This document shows, one piece after another, positions 39,436-50,646 of a stretch of 64,000 nucleotides of DNA. Under the pieces are notes generated by a model. It was not told the DNA's origin, did no database searches, and saw nothing but the letters and a program-made list of their open reading frames with translations. Both the position numbers and the translations under genes were made by a program. The stretch comes from Weizmannia acidilactici (GTDB taxonomy: Bacteria; Bacillota; Bacilli; Bacillales; Bacillaceae_C). Every line of letters begins with the position of its first letter. The stretch's first letter is position 1. The stretch covers positions 16,835 through 80,834 of the forward strand of contig NZ_BKZP01000013.1 of NCBI RefSeq assembly GCF_008974185.1, given 5' to 3'.

Positions 39436-41850
39436 ATGTTTGTTTCATATAAATGGCTGCAGGAATATGTGGATTTGGACGGCATTTCGCCGGCAGAACT
39501 GGCCGAAAAAATTACGAGAACCGGGATTGAAGTCGAAAGCGTTGAATTCAGGGGCGAAGGCATTAAAAATGTCGTCGTCGGGCATGTGCTCGAAAAAGAA
39601 AAACATCCGAATGCCGATAAATTAAATAAATGCCTTGTCGATATCGGGGAAGGCGAACCGGTACAGATTATTTGTGGCGCGCCGAATGTCGATAAAGGGC
39701 AGAAAGTAGCGGTTGCGAAACCGGGCGCCTGGCTGCCGGGCCATGTGAAAATCAAACGCTCGAAGCTGCGCGGCGAGGAATCGAACGGTATGATCTGCTC
39801 GCTGCAGGAACTCGGCGTCGAAAGTAAGCTCGTGCAAAAAGAATTTGCAAACGGGATTTATGTTTTTCCAAATGATGTGGAAGTCGGGCAGGATGCGGTG
39901 CCGCTTTTAGGTTTGGATGATACGATCATTGAACTCGGCCTGACCCCGAACCGGGCGGACTGCTTAAGCATGCTTGGTGTGGCATATGAAGTGGCCGCGA
40001 TTCTCGGCAGAGACGTGAAGCTGCCGGAAACGGAAGTGCAGGAAGTTTCCGACAAGGCAACAGAAGCCATTTCGGTGCGCGTGGATGCGAAGGAAGCCGC
40101 GCCATTATATACCCTAAAAGTCATCCGCAATGTAAAAATCGGCCCGTCCCCGCTTTGGATGCAGGTGCGCCTCATGGCTGAAGGGATCCGCCCGCACAAC
40201 AATGTGGTCGACATTACGAACTATATTTTGCTCGAATACGGCCAGCCGCTCCATGCGTTTGACTACGACAAGCTCGGCTCGAAAGAAATCGTTGTCCGCA
40301 TGGCGCACGAAGGCGAAAAAATAGTGACGCTTGATGATCAGGAACGCACGTTAAAATCAAGCCATTTGGTGATCACAAACGGCACCGTACCTGTCGCCAT
40401 GGCCGGTGTGATGGGTGGCGCCAATTCGGAAGTATCCGATAGCACGACAACCGTTCTGCTTGAATCGGCTTATTTTGATGCTCAAACGATCCGCACTGCT
40501 TCGAAAGACCACGGGCTGCGCAGCGAAGCCAGCAGCCGCTATGAAAAAGGGATTGACCCGAACCGCGTGTATCCGGCAGCTGAAAGGGCCGCGATGCTCA
40601 TGGCCAAATATGCCGGCGGGGAAGTGCTCTCCGGAATAGTTGAAGCAAACCATTTTCGGGTAGAACCTGCTGTCGTGACGATTACGCTTGAAAAAATCAA
40701 CCGTGTGCTCGGCACAAATATCACACAGGAAGAAGTACTCGATATTTTTAAACGCCTGCAGTTTGAAGCAAAATACGAAGTCGGCCGTTTCACGGTCGTT
40801 GTGCCGACCCGCCGCGGTGATATTACAATCGAAGAAGATTTGATTGAGGAAGTCGCGCGCTTGTACGGCTATGACAATTTGCCGAAAACATTGCCGGCGG
40901 GTGCCGGGACACAGGGAGGTCTGACAAAAATCCAGAAAAAACGCCGCGTAACAAAACGTTTTTTGGAAGGCGCCGGATTGTACCAGGCAACGACCTATTC
41001 GTTAACAAGCGAAGAAAAAGCGCGTCAGTACGCGCTTGAAAAACGTGAGCCTGTCCGGATTTCCATGCCGATGAGCGAAGAGCGGAGCGTTTTGCGGTTG
41101 AGCATTTTGCCGCATTTGCTTGAATCTGTCGCCTATAATGTTGCCCGCAAAAATAACTCGGTTGCACTGTATGAAGTCGGCAACGTCTTTTTGAAAAAAG
41201 CGGAAGGAGAACAGCCGGAAGAACAGGAGCATCTCGCCGGTGCCATTACCGGACTTTGGGTCGCAAACCTTTGGCAGGGCGAAAAGAAAGCCGTGGATTT
41301 CTTCGTCGCGAAGGGGATTTTGGAAGGTTTGTTTGAAAAACTCGGCGTTGCGGATGCAGTATCTTTCCAGGCGCAGGAAATCGACGGGCTGCATCCGGGA
41401 AGGACGGCGAAAATTTTGCTTGGCGGGAACGTAATCGGTTTTGTCGGCCAGGTGCATCCGAATGTGCAAAAAGAGCTGGACATTAAGGAAACGTACGTAT
41501 TTGAACTGAAGCTCGGTCCGGTTTACGATTATCCGGTTGAGCCGATTCAATACCAGCCGATCCCGAGATTTCCGGCGGTCACTCGGGATATTGCTCTCGT
41601 TGTGGATCGGGGTGTGGAAGCCGGACATTTGCAGACTGTTATTGAAGAAGCCGGCGGTGCGCTGTTGAAATCCGTTTCCATTTTTGATTTGTATGATGGC
41701 GAACATATGGAACCGGGTAAAAAATCCATTGCCTTCTCGCTTACTTATTACGATCCGGAACGCACATTAACGGATGAAGAAGTAGTTTCCCAGCATGAAA
41801 AAGTGCTGGCTGCGGTAAAAGAAAAAACAGGCGCGGAATTAAGGGGATAA
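39436..41850 (+). CDS. pheT: Phenylalanine--tRNA ligase beta subunit
   Basis: PheT is the 804-residue partner of PheS. Domains in order are the EMAP/OB tRNA-binding domain (about 40-150), B3/B4 with the editing site for mischarged tyrosine (about 210-400), B5 (about 410-475), a catalytic-like domain without activity, and the C-terminal ferredoxin-fold anticodon-binding domain (about 710-804, [19 protein letters not shown]). It is translated from an ATG after AGGGAGG and ends the T-box-controlled operon. Confidence 0.97.
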   Translation: MFVSYKWLQEYVDLDGISPAELAEKITRTGIEVESVEFRGEGIKNVVVGHVLEKEKHPNADKLNKCLVDIGEGEPVQIICGAPNVDKGQKVAVAKPGAWLPGHVKIKRSKLRGEESNGMICSLQELGVESKLVQKEFANGIYVFPNDVEVGQDAVPLLGLDDTIIELGLTPNRADCLSMLGVAYEVAAILGRDVKLPETEVQEVSDKATEAISVRVDAKEAAPLYTLKVIRNVKIGPSPLWMQVRLMAEGIRPHNNVVDITNYILLEYGQPLHAFDYDKLGSKEIVVRMAHEGEKIVTLDDQERTLKSSHLVITNGTVPVAMAGVMGGANSEVSDSTTTVLLESAYFDAQTIRTASKDHGLRSEASSRYEKGIDPNRVYPAAERAAMLMAKYAGGEVLSGIVEANHFRVEPAVVTITLEKINRVLGTNITQEEVLDIFKRLQFEAKYEVGRFTVVVPTRRGDITIEEDLIEEVARLYGYDNLPKTLPAGAGTQGGLTKIQKKRRVTKRFLEGAGLYQATTYSLTSEEKARQYALEKREPVRISMPMSEERSVLRLSILPHLLESVAYNVARKNNSVALYEVGNVFLKKAEGEQPEEQEHLAGAITGLWVANLWQGEKKAVDFFVAKGILEGLFEKLGVADAVSFQAQEIDGLHPGRTAKILLGGNVIGFVGQVHPNVQKELDIKETYVFELKLGPVYDYPVEPIQYQPIPRFPAVTRDIALVVDRGVEAGHLQTVIEEAGGALLKSVSIFDLYDGEHMEPGKKSIAFSLTYYDPERTLTDEEVVSQHEKVLAAVKEKTGAELRG

Positions 41851-41860
41851 TTCGTGAATG

Positions 41861-41891
41861 AGGAGAGGCCGTGATGGTCTTCTCCTTTTTT
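41861..41891 (+). terminator. Terminator after pheT
   Basis: AGGAGAGGCC (41861-41870) pairs imperfectly with GGTCTTCTCCT (41876-41886), followed by TTTTTT. Confidence 0.75.
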
Positions 41892-41927
41892 CATGATGAT
41901 CTAATTGGATGACCAGGCAGGAATTCC

Positions 41928-42087
41928 ATGGAGAACGGGGATCATTTATTAAAAATAGGCGAGAAAAAATTCAATATTGGGGAGAAACATCCGGATCGGG
42001 TAGAAGCCGTGATACGGGCGAGAAACAAATGGAAAATGGGGATCATTTTTCAAGAGGCAAGAAAAATACCGAAAATCGGTGGAGAAA
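41928..42087. repeat. Two diverged copies of an about 60-bp segment, 101 bp apart
   Basis: ATGGAGAACGGGGATCAT (41928) recurs as ATGGAAAATGGGGATCAT (42029), and similarity continues through the following GGCGAGAAA-like and GGGGAGAA-like stretches. The 101-bp offset is not a multiple of three, so both copies cannot be read in one frame. A 63-codon frame (41928-42119, with IGEKKFNIGEKH) and another frame cover them, but I would not call a gene with confidence. The stretch 41892-42125 holds nothing else I recognise. Confidence 0.55.
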
Positions 42088-42125
42088 GAAACCGCAATCG
42101 GGGAGAATCAGCTGTGTAAAAATGA

Positions 42126-42149
42126 GCCTGTTCCAAAAAAAGAACAGGC
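42126..42149 (-). terminator. Terminator of rnhC
   Basis: GCCTGTTC and GAACAGGC form a perfect 8-bp stem; on the minus strand it is followed by TCATTTTT, 20 bases after the rnhC stop. Confidence 0.75.
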
Positions 42150-42168
42150 CCTGGAAACCAAATCGAAA

Positions 42169-43101
42169 CTATTTTACACCCGCAATCCGCTTTGCTTTTT
42201 CCGTATTGGCAAAATGGAGTTTCACAAAATGCGGCAGCACGTCCAAGCCGCGTGCCTTGATCAGCCGTGCACAAGCGGCATCTACCTGTGCCCCGGCCCC
42301 CTTTGGCAACACACCCCCGGCTTCCTTGCCCAATTTTTCAAACTCACGCACAAATGCGTACCTGGCCAGGATCGAAGCGGCCGCAACCGCAAGATGGACG
42401 CTCTCCCCTTTTGTGCTGAAAAACACGTTGTCGCGCACCACATTTTTTTCGTTTTGCAAATACCGGTAATAGGTCGGGGCTTCAGCAAACTGGTCCACTA
42501 AAATTGCATCCGGCTTTTCCGGCGCGATTTTTTGCAATAGATTGTAGAGGGCGCGGTTATGGAGCATGGCTTTCATTTTTCCCTGAGACATCCCGGACTG
42601 CTGGAGCCGGTTATACTTTTCATTTGGCAAAACCAACAAGCTGTAAGGGATAAAGTGGAGCAGTTCTTTTGCGATGCTTGCAATCTGATGGTCTGCCAAT
42701 CCTTTCGAATCTTTCACACCCAATTCCTTTAAGAGCGGAATCTGGTCTTTTTTTACGTAAGTGCTGGCCACCGTGATAGGGCCGAAATAGTCACCCGTTC
42801 CGACTTCATCGGAACCGATGACAGACATCGAGCCAATATACGGCGGCAGCGGGTTGCCGGAAGTTTTTGGTTTAGCGCTAGCAGGCTTCTTTTCCACTGC
42901 CTTTCCCCATTTTGCGGCTTCAGCTTCGCCTCCGGGCCCCTGAAACAGCACTTTTCCCGACCGGTAAGCGGTGACCTGGCATCCCGGGATTTTCGCGGCA
43001 AAAATTGCGCCGGCAGGTATTTTATTCAATTGGGCAGTTTGATAATATTCTTTCATTTCCTGGATGGCTGAATGTGAAGCCAGAATGACAGTATTGGACA
43101 T
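42169..43101 (-). CDS. rnhC: Ribonuclease HIII
   Basis: RnhC cleaves RNA in RNA-DNA hybrids such as R-loops. The 310-residue protein has the N-terminal TBP-like substrate-binding domain of RNase HIII (about 1-80) and a type 2 RNase H core with the GSDEVGTGDYFGP motif (Asp98, Glu99 and the extra Asp104), LVDQFAE, and VAVAAASILARYAF near 240. The ATG at 43101 follows GGAGGAA. It is transcribed against its neighbours, divergent from zapA, as in B. subtilis. Confidence 0.95.
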   Translation of the reverse strand: MSNTVILASHSAIQEMKEYYQTAQLNKIPAGAIFAAKIPGCQVTAYRSGKVLFQGPGGEAEAAKWGKAVEKKPASAKPKTSGNPLPPYIGSMSVIGSDEVGTGDYFGPITVASTYVKKDQIPLLKELGVKDSKGLADHQIASIAKELLHFIPYSLLVLPNEKYNRLQQSGMSQGKMKAMLHNRALYNLLQKIAPEKPDAILVDQFAEAPTYYRYLQNEKNVVRDNVFFSTKGESVHLAVAAASILARYAFVREFEKLGKEAGGVLPKGAGAQVDAACARLIKARGLDVLPHFVKLHFANTEKAKRIAGVK

Positions 43102-43150
43102 TTTGATTCCTCCAGAGGATTGAGATTTGTATGAAAATGTTCGACAGTGT

Positions 43151-43180
43151 TAGACAAAGGGTTTTCCAACATGATATGAT
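43151..43180 (+). promoter_or_regulatory. Candidate promoter of zapA-cvpA
   Basis: TGATATGAT (43172-43180) is an extended -10; TAGACA (43151-43156) is an 18-nt spaced -35. It lies about 37 nt before zapA. Confidence 0.5.
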
Positions 43181-43216
43181 AAGGAATAGGATTCTTAAAA
43201 GGGGAGGCAAGCAACA

Positions 43217-43489
43217 TTGGAAAAAACCCGAATTACAATCGGCATATACGGACAGCAATATACCATAGTTGGAACGGATCCGGCAAGCCATATTCGCTTA
43301 GTTGCCTCGATGGTCGATGAAAGAATGCGGGAAATCAGTGCAAAGAATCCTTCATTAGATACGAGTAAACTGGCTGTCCTGACAGCCGTGAATGCTGTCC
43401 ATGATTATATAAAGCTGAAAGAGCAGTATGAGCTGCTTGAGCAGCATTATTTACAATTATTAAAGAAGGATGAAGGTGAACATGGTTAA
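43217..43489 (+). CDS. zapA: Cell division protein ZapA
   Basis: ZapA bundles and stabilises FtsZ filaments at the division site. The 90-residue protein has the N-terminal beta region ([15 protein letters not shown]) and a C-terminal coiled coil (about 45-90). The start is TTG at 43217, nine bases after GGGGAGG. Its last codons overlap the start of cvpA. Confidence 0.92.
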   Translation: MEKTRITIGIYGQQYTIVGTDPASHIRLVASMVDERMREISAKNPSLDTSKLAVLTAVNAVHDYIKLKEQYELLEQHYLQLLKKDEGEHG

Positions 43490-44012
43490 TATAATCATCA
43501 TCTTGTTGCTGGTGCTCGGTTTTTTTAACGGAAAGCGGAAAGGCTTTATTCTGCAGGCTGTTCATATTGCAGGGTTTGCCATCGCCTCCATTGTCGCTTA
43601 TATGCTGTATGATGATCTGGCGGAAAAACTTAAGCTGTGGATTCCTTACCCATCCTTCAGTCAAACAAGCCCGTTTGCGCTTCTTGTTCACCAATCCGAT
43701 ATGGAGACCGCTTTTTACCGGATCATCGCTTTTGCCATCCTTTTCTTTGCCGTAAGGATCTTTTTGAATATTGTGGGGTCTTCTCTTACTTTTGTGGCCC
43801 AGCTGCCGGTTTTAAAACAAATAAACGGATGGGCGGGCGGAATCTTGGGTTTTGCCGAGCTGTATCTGATCCTCTTTATTATACTGTACATTGGATCCTT
43901 GCTGCCGATTGATTCCATCCAAACTGCGCTGAGCCAGTCTGCCGTTGCGGAAGGTATGATCAAAAATACCCCGTACATCTCGGGTCTTGTGGAACAGTGG
44001 TGGACGAAATAA
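43482..44012 (+). CDS. cvpA: CvpA family membrane protein YshB
   Basis: This 176-residue protein has four predicted membrane segments ([14 protein letters not shown], the [13 protein letters not shown] region, [14 protein letters not shown] and [16 protein letters not shown]) and the CvpA-family GxxxGFxxQ-type start ([12 protein letters not shown]). In E. coli CvpA is linked to colicin V production; in Bacilli its job is unknown. I start at ATG 43482 with GAAGGTG upstream; the in-frame ATG at 43470 has no spacing for a ribosome binding site. It overlaps zapA by eight bases. Confidence 0.88.
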   Translation: MVNIIIILLLVLGFFNGKRKGFILQAVHIAGFAIASIVAYMLYDDLAEKLKLWIPYPSFSQTSPFALLVHQSDMETAFYRIIAFAILFFAVRIFLNIVGSSLTFVAQLPVLKQINGWAGGILGFAELYLILFIILYIGSLLPIDSIQTALSQSAVAEGMIKNTPYISGLVEQWWTK

Positions 44013-44358
44013 GAAAAGCACAGGTTGCCCGTGATCTGCGTATGGAACAGCGGGCGCTTTCTCGGGGTAAAAGAACGACCAGGCACAGGGCAGATGCCAC
44101 ACATATATAAGCGGAAGCGGCCAAACAAGCACTTCTCTTTGCCGGGAAGTGTTTCTTTTTGGATTGGCTCTGTTACGTGCAGGGTGAAGGCGCAACTTGC
44201 GGATCCCCTGTAGGAGGCAGCCCCTCCCGCCATGTTTTTCGGGATTCCCGATCATCCATCATATCAATTATAAAGCGCGCCGCTTCATGAATAAATGAAA
44301 ATTTGCTAGTATTATTAAATGAAATAAAGGAAAATCAGTCTCCAAAGGGGGCAGGCGT
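44013..44358 (+). other. Region between cvpA and polX
   Basis: No gene is convincing in these 346 bases. A long imperfect hairpin (AGC...GCCCG with CGGGC...GCT, about 44018-44063) follows cvpA, and a clearer terminator comes at 44127-44160. AT-rich sequence before polX could hold its promoter, but no hexamer pair stands out. Confidence 0.4.
44127..44160 (+). terminator. Terminator downstream of cvpA
   Basis: AAGCACTTC (44127-44135) pairs with GAAGTGTTT (44146-44154, one wobble), followed by CTTTTT. Confidence 0.65.
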
Positions 44359-46077
44359 ATGCAGATAGATAAACGTAGCGTAATCCGATTGCTGGAACAA
44401 ATAGCGGTCTATATGGAACTCAAAGGGGAAAACCACTTCAAAATCGCTGCCTACCGTAAGGCTGCATCAGCATTGGAAGCGGACGGTCGCGACATTTCTG
44501 AGATCGACAACTTTTTGGAACTTCCGCATATCGGAAAAGCGACTGCCTCGACGATCGAAGAATTCCTTTCTACCGGAAAATCTTCCTTGCTTGAGCAATT
44601 AAAAAATGAGATTCCAAAAGGATTAATCCCGTTAATGCAAATACAGGGCCTCGGGGCCAAAAAAATATCAAAGTTGTACAGGGAACTTGGCATTATGGAT
44701 GCGGAGTCTTTGAGAAAAGCATGTGAAGAAGGAAAAGTGGAAACGTTAAAAGGTTTTGGAAAAACAACCCAGTCCAATATTTTACGGGCCCTTGATGCGC
44801 TCGGGGCAAAAACGGACCGGTATCCGATCGGCCAAATGGTTCCGGTTCTTTTGATGATAGAAGAGACCCTTTCCCAGATCAGAAAAGTGGAAAAATTTTC
44901 CCGAGCCGGAAGTGCAAGACGGTTTGAAGAAACATTAAAAGGCCTCGATTATGTCATTGCCACATTTGATCCAAAGCCCGTTATAGAGGAAATTCTCCAG
45001 ATGAATGAAGTGGTGGAAGCCGTCGCGGTCAGGCTATCAAAAGTGACGGTCAAACTGAAAGGCGAAAACGGCTTGCAAGTCACTTTCCGCGTTGTCCCGC
45101 CCGACCAATATGCTGCGGCGCTCCAATATTTTACGGGGTCAAAACAGCATAATCGCCGGATGAGGCAGATCGCCAAAGAACGTGGCGAAAAAATTAGCGA
45201 ATACGGCGTGGAAAGGCTTGATACCGGAGAATTTTTAACATTTTCAAGCGAAGCGTCGCTATACCATTATTTTGGCTTACCGTACATCCCTCCTGAAATC
45301 CGTGATGATGGCAGTGAAATTGAAATGTATAAAGGAACCCCGTTTATCCAGTTGGATGACCTGCGAGGCGATTTGCACATGCATACGGACTGGTCCGATG
45401 GAAAAGCTTCGCTTGAAAAGATGGTCAATGCGTGCAGGCGAAAGGGATACGAATATATCGCCATTACCGACCATTCCAAGTATTTAAAGGTGGCAAACGG
45501 GCTGTCACGTGAACGCTTGCTGAAACAAATGGAAGAAATCCGCCGCTTGAATGAAAAATATCCGGATATCCTCATTTTATCCGGTATTGAAATGGATATC
45601 TTGCCGGACGGGACATTGGACTTTGATGACGGCCTCCTTTCCAGGCTCGATTTTGTGATTGCATCGATCCATTCCGGCTTCGGGCAGAGCCGCACACAAA
45701 TCATGAAACGGTTCCGGCGGGCATTTGAAAATCCGCATATTGATATGATTGCCCATCCGACCGGCAGATTGGTCGGGAAAAGGCAGGGCTACGATGTGGA
45801 TATAGATCTTTTAATCCAATGGGCAAAAGAAACCAATACGATACTGGAATTAAGCGGGGATCCGAACCGGTTGGATTTATCCGCAACAAATGCCAGGAAA
45901 GCGCAGGAGGCCGGCGTGAAAATCGCCATTAACACCGATGCGCACAGCATCAGGGAATTGGACAATATTGCATTCGGAGTTGGAACGGCAAGAAAAGGCT
46001 GGATTGAACCGAAAAATGTTGTCAATACGTTTTCGAGGGAACAATTCATCCGCTTTTTAAATGAAAAGCGCAGATAA
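44359..46077 (+). CDS. polX: PolX-family protein with degenerate polymerase site and intact PHP domain
   Basis: Bacterial PolX joins an X-family repair polymerase to a PHP 3'-5' exonuclease. Here the 572 residues keep both: helix-hairpin-helix 8-kDa region (about 1-140), Pol beta-like core (about 150-315) and PHP domain (about 335-572). The PHP metal residues look complete: GDLHMHTDWSDG (His340, His342), ITDHSKY, SGIEMDI, IHSGFG, IAHPTG, GDPNRLDL and NTDAHS. In the polymerase core the motif GSARRFEETLKGLD has Gly195 where the first catalytic Asp of the DxD pair should be (only Asp197 remains), and VTFRVV has Thr242 in place of the third Asp of VDLRVV. Polymerisation is therefore probably lost. 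mutS2 follows downstream. Confidence 0.92.
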   Translation: MQIDKRSVIRLLEQIAVYMELKGENHFKIAAYRKAASALEADGRDISEIDNFLELPHIGKATASTIEEFLSTGKSSLLEQLKNEIPKGLIPLMQIQGLGAKKISKLYRELGIMDAESLRKACEEGKVETLKGFGKTTQSNILRALDALGAKTDRYPIGQMVPVLLMIEETLSQIRKVEKFSRAGSARRFEETLKGLDYVIATFDPKPVIEEILQMNEVVEAVAVRLSKVTVKLKGENGLQVTFRVVPPDQYAAALQYFTGSKQHNRRMRQIAKERGEKISEYGVERLDTGEFLTFSSEASLYHYFGLPYIPPEIRDDGSEIEMYKGTPFIQLDDLRGDLHMHTDWSDGKASLEKMVNACRRKGYEYIAITDHSKYLKVANGLSRERLLKQMEEIRRLNEKYPDILILSGIEMDILPDGTLDFDDGLLSRLDFVIASIHSGFGQSRTQIMKRFRRAFENPHIDMIAHPTGRLVGKRQGYDVDIDLLIQWAKETNTILELSGDPNRLDLSATNARKAQEAGVKIAINTDAHSIRELDNIAFGVGTARKGWIEPKNVVNTFSREQFIRFLNEKRR

Positions 46078-46211
46078 ATTTTACTGCCGGGAAAATCCGC
46101 CGGCCGCCCCGTTGTAAGCGGACTTCGCGGCCATGGACAAATTATTAAACGGCCAAAACAGAGTGCAGTTTTCCGGGGACAGGAGATCCGGAAAGCATGG
46201 AGGATGAATAT

Positions 46212-48566
46212 ATGAAAGGAAAAATCATCAAAACGCTGGAGTTTGATAAAATTAAGGGCTTACTGCTTGAGCACGCCTCTTCGCCGCTAGGGGCCGAGAA
46301 AATTGAAGCGCTGTTTCCTTCCTCTTCTTATGAAGAAGTCATGCGGATGCAGGAGGAAACGGATGAAGCGGCCCGGGTGCTCCGCTTAAAAGGGCATGTT
46401 CCGCTATCAGGGATATATGACATCCGCCGCCATCTGAAAAGGGCGTCAATCGGGGGCAGGCTGAACCCAGCGGAACTTATGCAGATCGCCAGCACCATTT
46501 ATGCCAGCCGCTCAATGAAATGTTTTATTGAAGGCATCGTAGAGGAAGGCACTGAACTCCCGATTTTAGGGGGAATGGCGGAGGGCATTGCAATCCTAAC
46601 CCCGCTTGAGCATGAAATCAAAAATGCGATCGACGAAAACGGTGAAGTGCTCGATACAGCAAGCGAAACATTAAGGCAGATTCGCCAAGGGCTGCGCGGA
46701 ACAGAACGGCGTATCCGCGAAAAGCTGGAAGGGTACATTCGCGGAAAAAATGCGGCCAAAATGCTGTCGGATGCCATTATTACGATTCGCAATGAACGCT
46801 ACGTGATCCCGGTCAAGCAGGAATACCGCGCCAATTACGGGGGTATTGTACATGACCAGTCTTCTTCCGGGCAGACGCTGTTTATCGAGCCACAGTCAGT
46901 CGTGGAACTGAATAACCAGCTCCGCGAATGGCATTTGAAAGAGCAGCAGGAAATCGACAGGATTTTAAGCGGGTTGTCGGCTGCCGTTGCCGGACAAGCC
47001 GGCGAACTGGGAACAATCATTGGGATTTTAGCTGATTTTGATTTTATTTTTGCCAAAGCTTTATACGGCAGGTCGATAAAAGGGTCGAAACCATCCATGA
47101 ACAAAGATGGTATCATCCGCCTGTTCAAAGCCAGGCACCCTTTGCTGCCGATGGACAAGGTTGTGCCGAATGATATCGCGCTTGGCAAGGATTATACAAC
47201 CATTGTCATTACCGGGCCGAATACGGGAGGGAAAACCATTACGTTAAAAACAATCGGTATATGCACGCTGATGGCGCAGGCTGGGCTGCAGATCCCCGCT
47301 CTAGATGGCTCGGAAATGGCGGTGTTCAAAGAAGTATTTGCCGATATCGGTGATGAGCAGTCGATCGAGCAGAGTCTGAGTACGTTTTCGTCGCATATGA
47401 CAAATATTGTCGACATTTTGAACCGTGTTGATCGCGAATCGCTCGTATTATTTGATGAGCTCGGTGCCGGGACCGACCCGCAGGAAGGGGCAGCCCTTGC
47501 AATTTCCATTTTGGATGAGGTTTACAACCGGGGGGCGCGCGTTGTCGCCACGACACACTACCCGGAATTGAAGGCATACGGCTATAACCGCAAAGGCGTC
47601 ATCAATGCAAGCGTCGAGTTTGACGTCGACACTTTGAGTCCGACATACCGGCTTTTGATTGGCGTTCCGGGGCGGAGCAATGCGTTTGAGATTTCCGAAC
47701 GGCTCGGGCTGTCCCCTTCCATCATTGAACATGCCAAGTCGTATATCGGCGCGGACACGAACCAGGTCGACAATATGATTGCTGCGCTTGAATCTGCAAG
47801 GCGCGAGGCGGAAAAAGAGCGGCAGGAAGCGCACGAACTTGTGAAAAATGCCGAAAAACTACATAAAGATTTGCAAAAACAGATGATGGAATTTTATGCC
47901 CGCCGTGATGAGCTGTATGAAAAAGCCGAAGCAAAAGCGGCAAAAGTGGTGGAACAGGCGAAAGAAAAAGCTGAAGAAATTATCCGTGATTTGCGGAAAA
48001 TGCAGTTCGATACGAAAGCAAATATTAAAGAACACGAACTGATAGAAGCGAGAAAACGGCTCGAGGAAGCCGCGCCGAAACTGGATAAATCAAAACCGCA
48101 CGCTAAGGCGAAGCAGCAGCATACGTTCCGGCCTGGCGACGAAGTAAAGGTATTGAGCTTCAACCAAAAAGGCACACTGCTTGAAAAAACGGGTAGCGGC
48201 GAGTGGCAGGTGCAAATGGGTATCATGAAAATGAAAGTGAAAGAATCTGACCTCGAATTTATCCAGGTGCCGCAAAAACAGCCAGAAAAGCACCTTACAA
48301 CCGTAAAGGGGCCTGATTACCATGTCAACCTGGAGATCGATTTGCGCGGCGAGCGCTATGAAGACGCACTGTTAAAAGTTGAAAAATATATTGACGATGC
48401 GCTTTTGGCCGGCTATCCGCGTGTCTCAATCATCCACGGCAAAGGGACAGGTGCACTTCGAAACGGCGTACAGGAATATTTGAAGCACCACCGCGCAGTG
48501 AAACGCATCCGCCTTGGCGAAGCAGGGGAAGGAGGAAGCGGCGTGACAATTGTAGAATTTAAATAA
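46212..48566 (+). CDS. mutS2: Endonuclease MutS2
   Basis: MutS2 is a MutS paralogue linked to suppression of recombination and to ribosome collision rescue in B. subtilis. I start at ATG 46212, seven bases after GGAGG, giving 784 residues. An upstream in-frame ATG at 46197 overlaps the ribosome binding site. Domains in order are the core/clamp helices (about 1-310), the ABC-type ATPase with [10 protein letters not shown] and [11 protein letters not shown], a coiled coil (about 520-640), a KOW-like segment, and the C-terminal Smr nuclease domain with the [12 protein letters not shown] and [11 protein letters not shown] motifs. Confidence 0.96.
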   Translation: MKGKIIKTLEFDKIKGLLLEHASSPLGAEKIEALFPSSSYEEVMRMQEETDEAARVLRLKGHVPLSGIYDIRRHLKRASIGGRLNPAELMQIASTIYASRSMKCFIEGIVEEGTELPILGGMAEGIAILTPLEHEIKNAIDENGEVLDTASETLRQIRQGLRGTERRIREKLEGYIRGKNAAKMLSDAIITIRNERYVIPVKQEYRANYGGIVHDQSSSGQTLFIEPQSVVELNNQLREWHLKEQQEIDRILSGLSAAVAGQAGELGTIIGILADFDFIFAKALYGRSIKGSKPSMNKDGIIRLFKARHPLLPMDKVVPNDIALGKDYTTIVITGPNTGGKTITLKTIGICTLMAQAGLQIPALDGSEMAVFKEVFADIGDEQSIEQSLSTFSSHMTNIVDILNRVDRESLVLFDELGAGTDPQEGAALAISILDEVYNRGARVVATTHYPELKAYGYNRKGVINASVEFDVDTLSPTYRLLIGVPGRSNAFEISERLGLSPSIIEHAKSYIGADTNQVDNMIAALESARREAEKERQEAHELVKNAEKLHKDLQKQMMEFYARRDELYEKAEAKAAKVVEQAKEKAEEIIRDLRKMQFDTKANIKEHELIEARKRLEEAAPKLDKSKPHAKAKQQHTFRPGDEVKVLSFNQKGTLLEKTGSGEWQVQMGIMKMKVKESDLEFIQVPQKQPEKHLTTVKGPDYHVNLEIDLRGERYEDALLKVEKYIDDALLAGYPRVSIIHGKGTGALRNGVQEYLKHHRAVKRIRLGEAGEGGSGVTIVEFK

Positions 48567-48590
48567 ACCAAGCAGGCAGGGGGATGGCAA

Positions 48591-48680
48591 ATGTTTTTGG
48601 ACAGGCTTGCAAAAATTTTAATTGTGTGCTGCATCATTTTTGTGCTGCTTGGCATTATTTATCTTGCCATTGCAGACTAA
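48591..48680 (+). CDS. Unannotated 29-residue membrane peptide
   Basis: A 30-codon frame starts with ATG at 48591, with AGGGGGATGG at a good distance upstream. The product is MFLDRLAKI followed by a single strongly hydrophobic segment (about residues 9-27) and an AIAD end. It lies 24 bases after mutS2 and directly before a strong terminator, so it would be the last gene of the mutS2 transcript. The placement of ribosome binding site, frame and terminator supports translation. Function unknown; family not recognised. Confidence 0.65.
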   Translation: MFLDRLAKILIVCCIIFVLLGIIYLAIAD

Positions 48681-48685
48681 CGGAG

Positions 48686-48713
48686 GGAGAAGGAGCGGAT
48701 CCTTCTCCTTTTT
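48686..48713 (+). terminator. Terminator after mutS2 and the small peptide
   Basis: GGAGAAGGA (48686-48694) pairs perfectly with TCCTTCTCC (48700-48708), followed by TTTTT. Confidence 0.9.
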
Positions 48714-48725
48714 CGGTACAAAGAT

Positions 48726-48754
48726 TTGTCAGCGATTTTATCTTTCGTTATAAT
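48726..48754 (+). promoter_or_regulatory. Sigma A promoter of lcfA
   Basis: TTGTCA (48726-48731) and TATAAT (48749-48754) are 17 nt apart, 50 nt before lcfA. No FadR-type palindrome is seen next to it. Confidence 0.75.
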
Positions 48755-48804
48755 AAAATGAGAAATGGGAATTTTCAAATACTATTAAAGTTGGAGTGAT
48801 GCAA

Positions 48805-50501
<1,697 letters not shown>

Positions 50502-50524
50502 CAAAACTTTTTTCAAAACAGCAC

Positions 50525-50553
50525 TTGACAAGCGGGCGAATCATATATAATAT
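50525..50553 (+). promoter_or_regulatory. Promoter of fadR-fadB-etfB-etfA
   Basis: TTGACA (50525-50530) is followed by an AT-rich -10 area: TATAAT at 50546-50551 (spacer 15) or TAATAT at 50548-50553 (spacer 17). It lies between lcfA and fadR. Confidence 0.6.
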
Positions 50554-50562
50554 AAAATTATG

Positions 50563-50580
50563 AATGAATGATCATTCATT
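50563..50580 (+). promoter_or_regulatory. FadR operator upstream of fadR
   Basis: AATGAATGATCATTCATT is a perfect 18-bp palindrome and closely matches the B. subtilis FadR box (TGAATGAMTANTCATTCA). It overlaps the expected transcription start just after the -10, so FadR binding would block the promoter until acyl-CoA releases it. Confidence 0.8.
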
Positions 50581-50646
50581 TTAAATACAGCTGTTATCGA
50601 AATAGGTGTTCTAACTTATAGATGAAAAGATGAAAGGTGATAGTCC

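Noticed and set aside
42169..42501. Plus-strand frames opposite the end of rnhC
   Set aside because: They are antisense to the conserved RNase HIII domain and have no start signals.
44013..44255. Minus-strand frames after cvpA
   Set aside because: They overlap cvpA or the terminator hairpins and lack a ribosome binding site.
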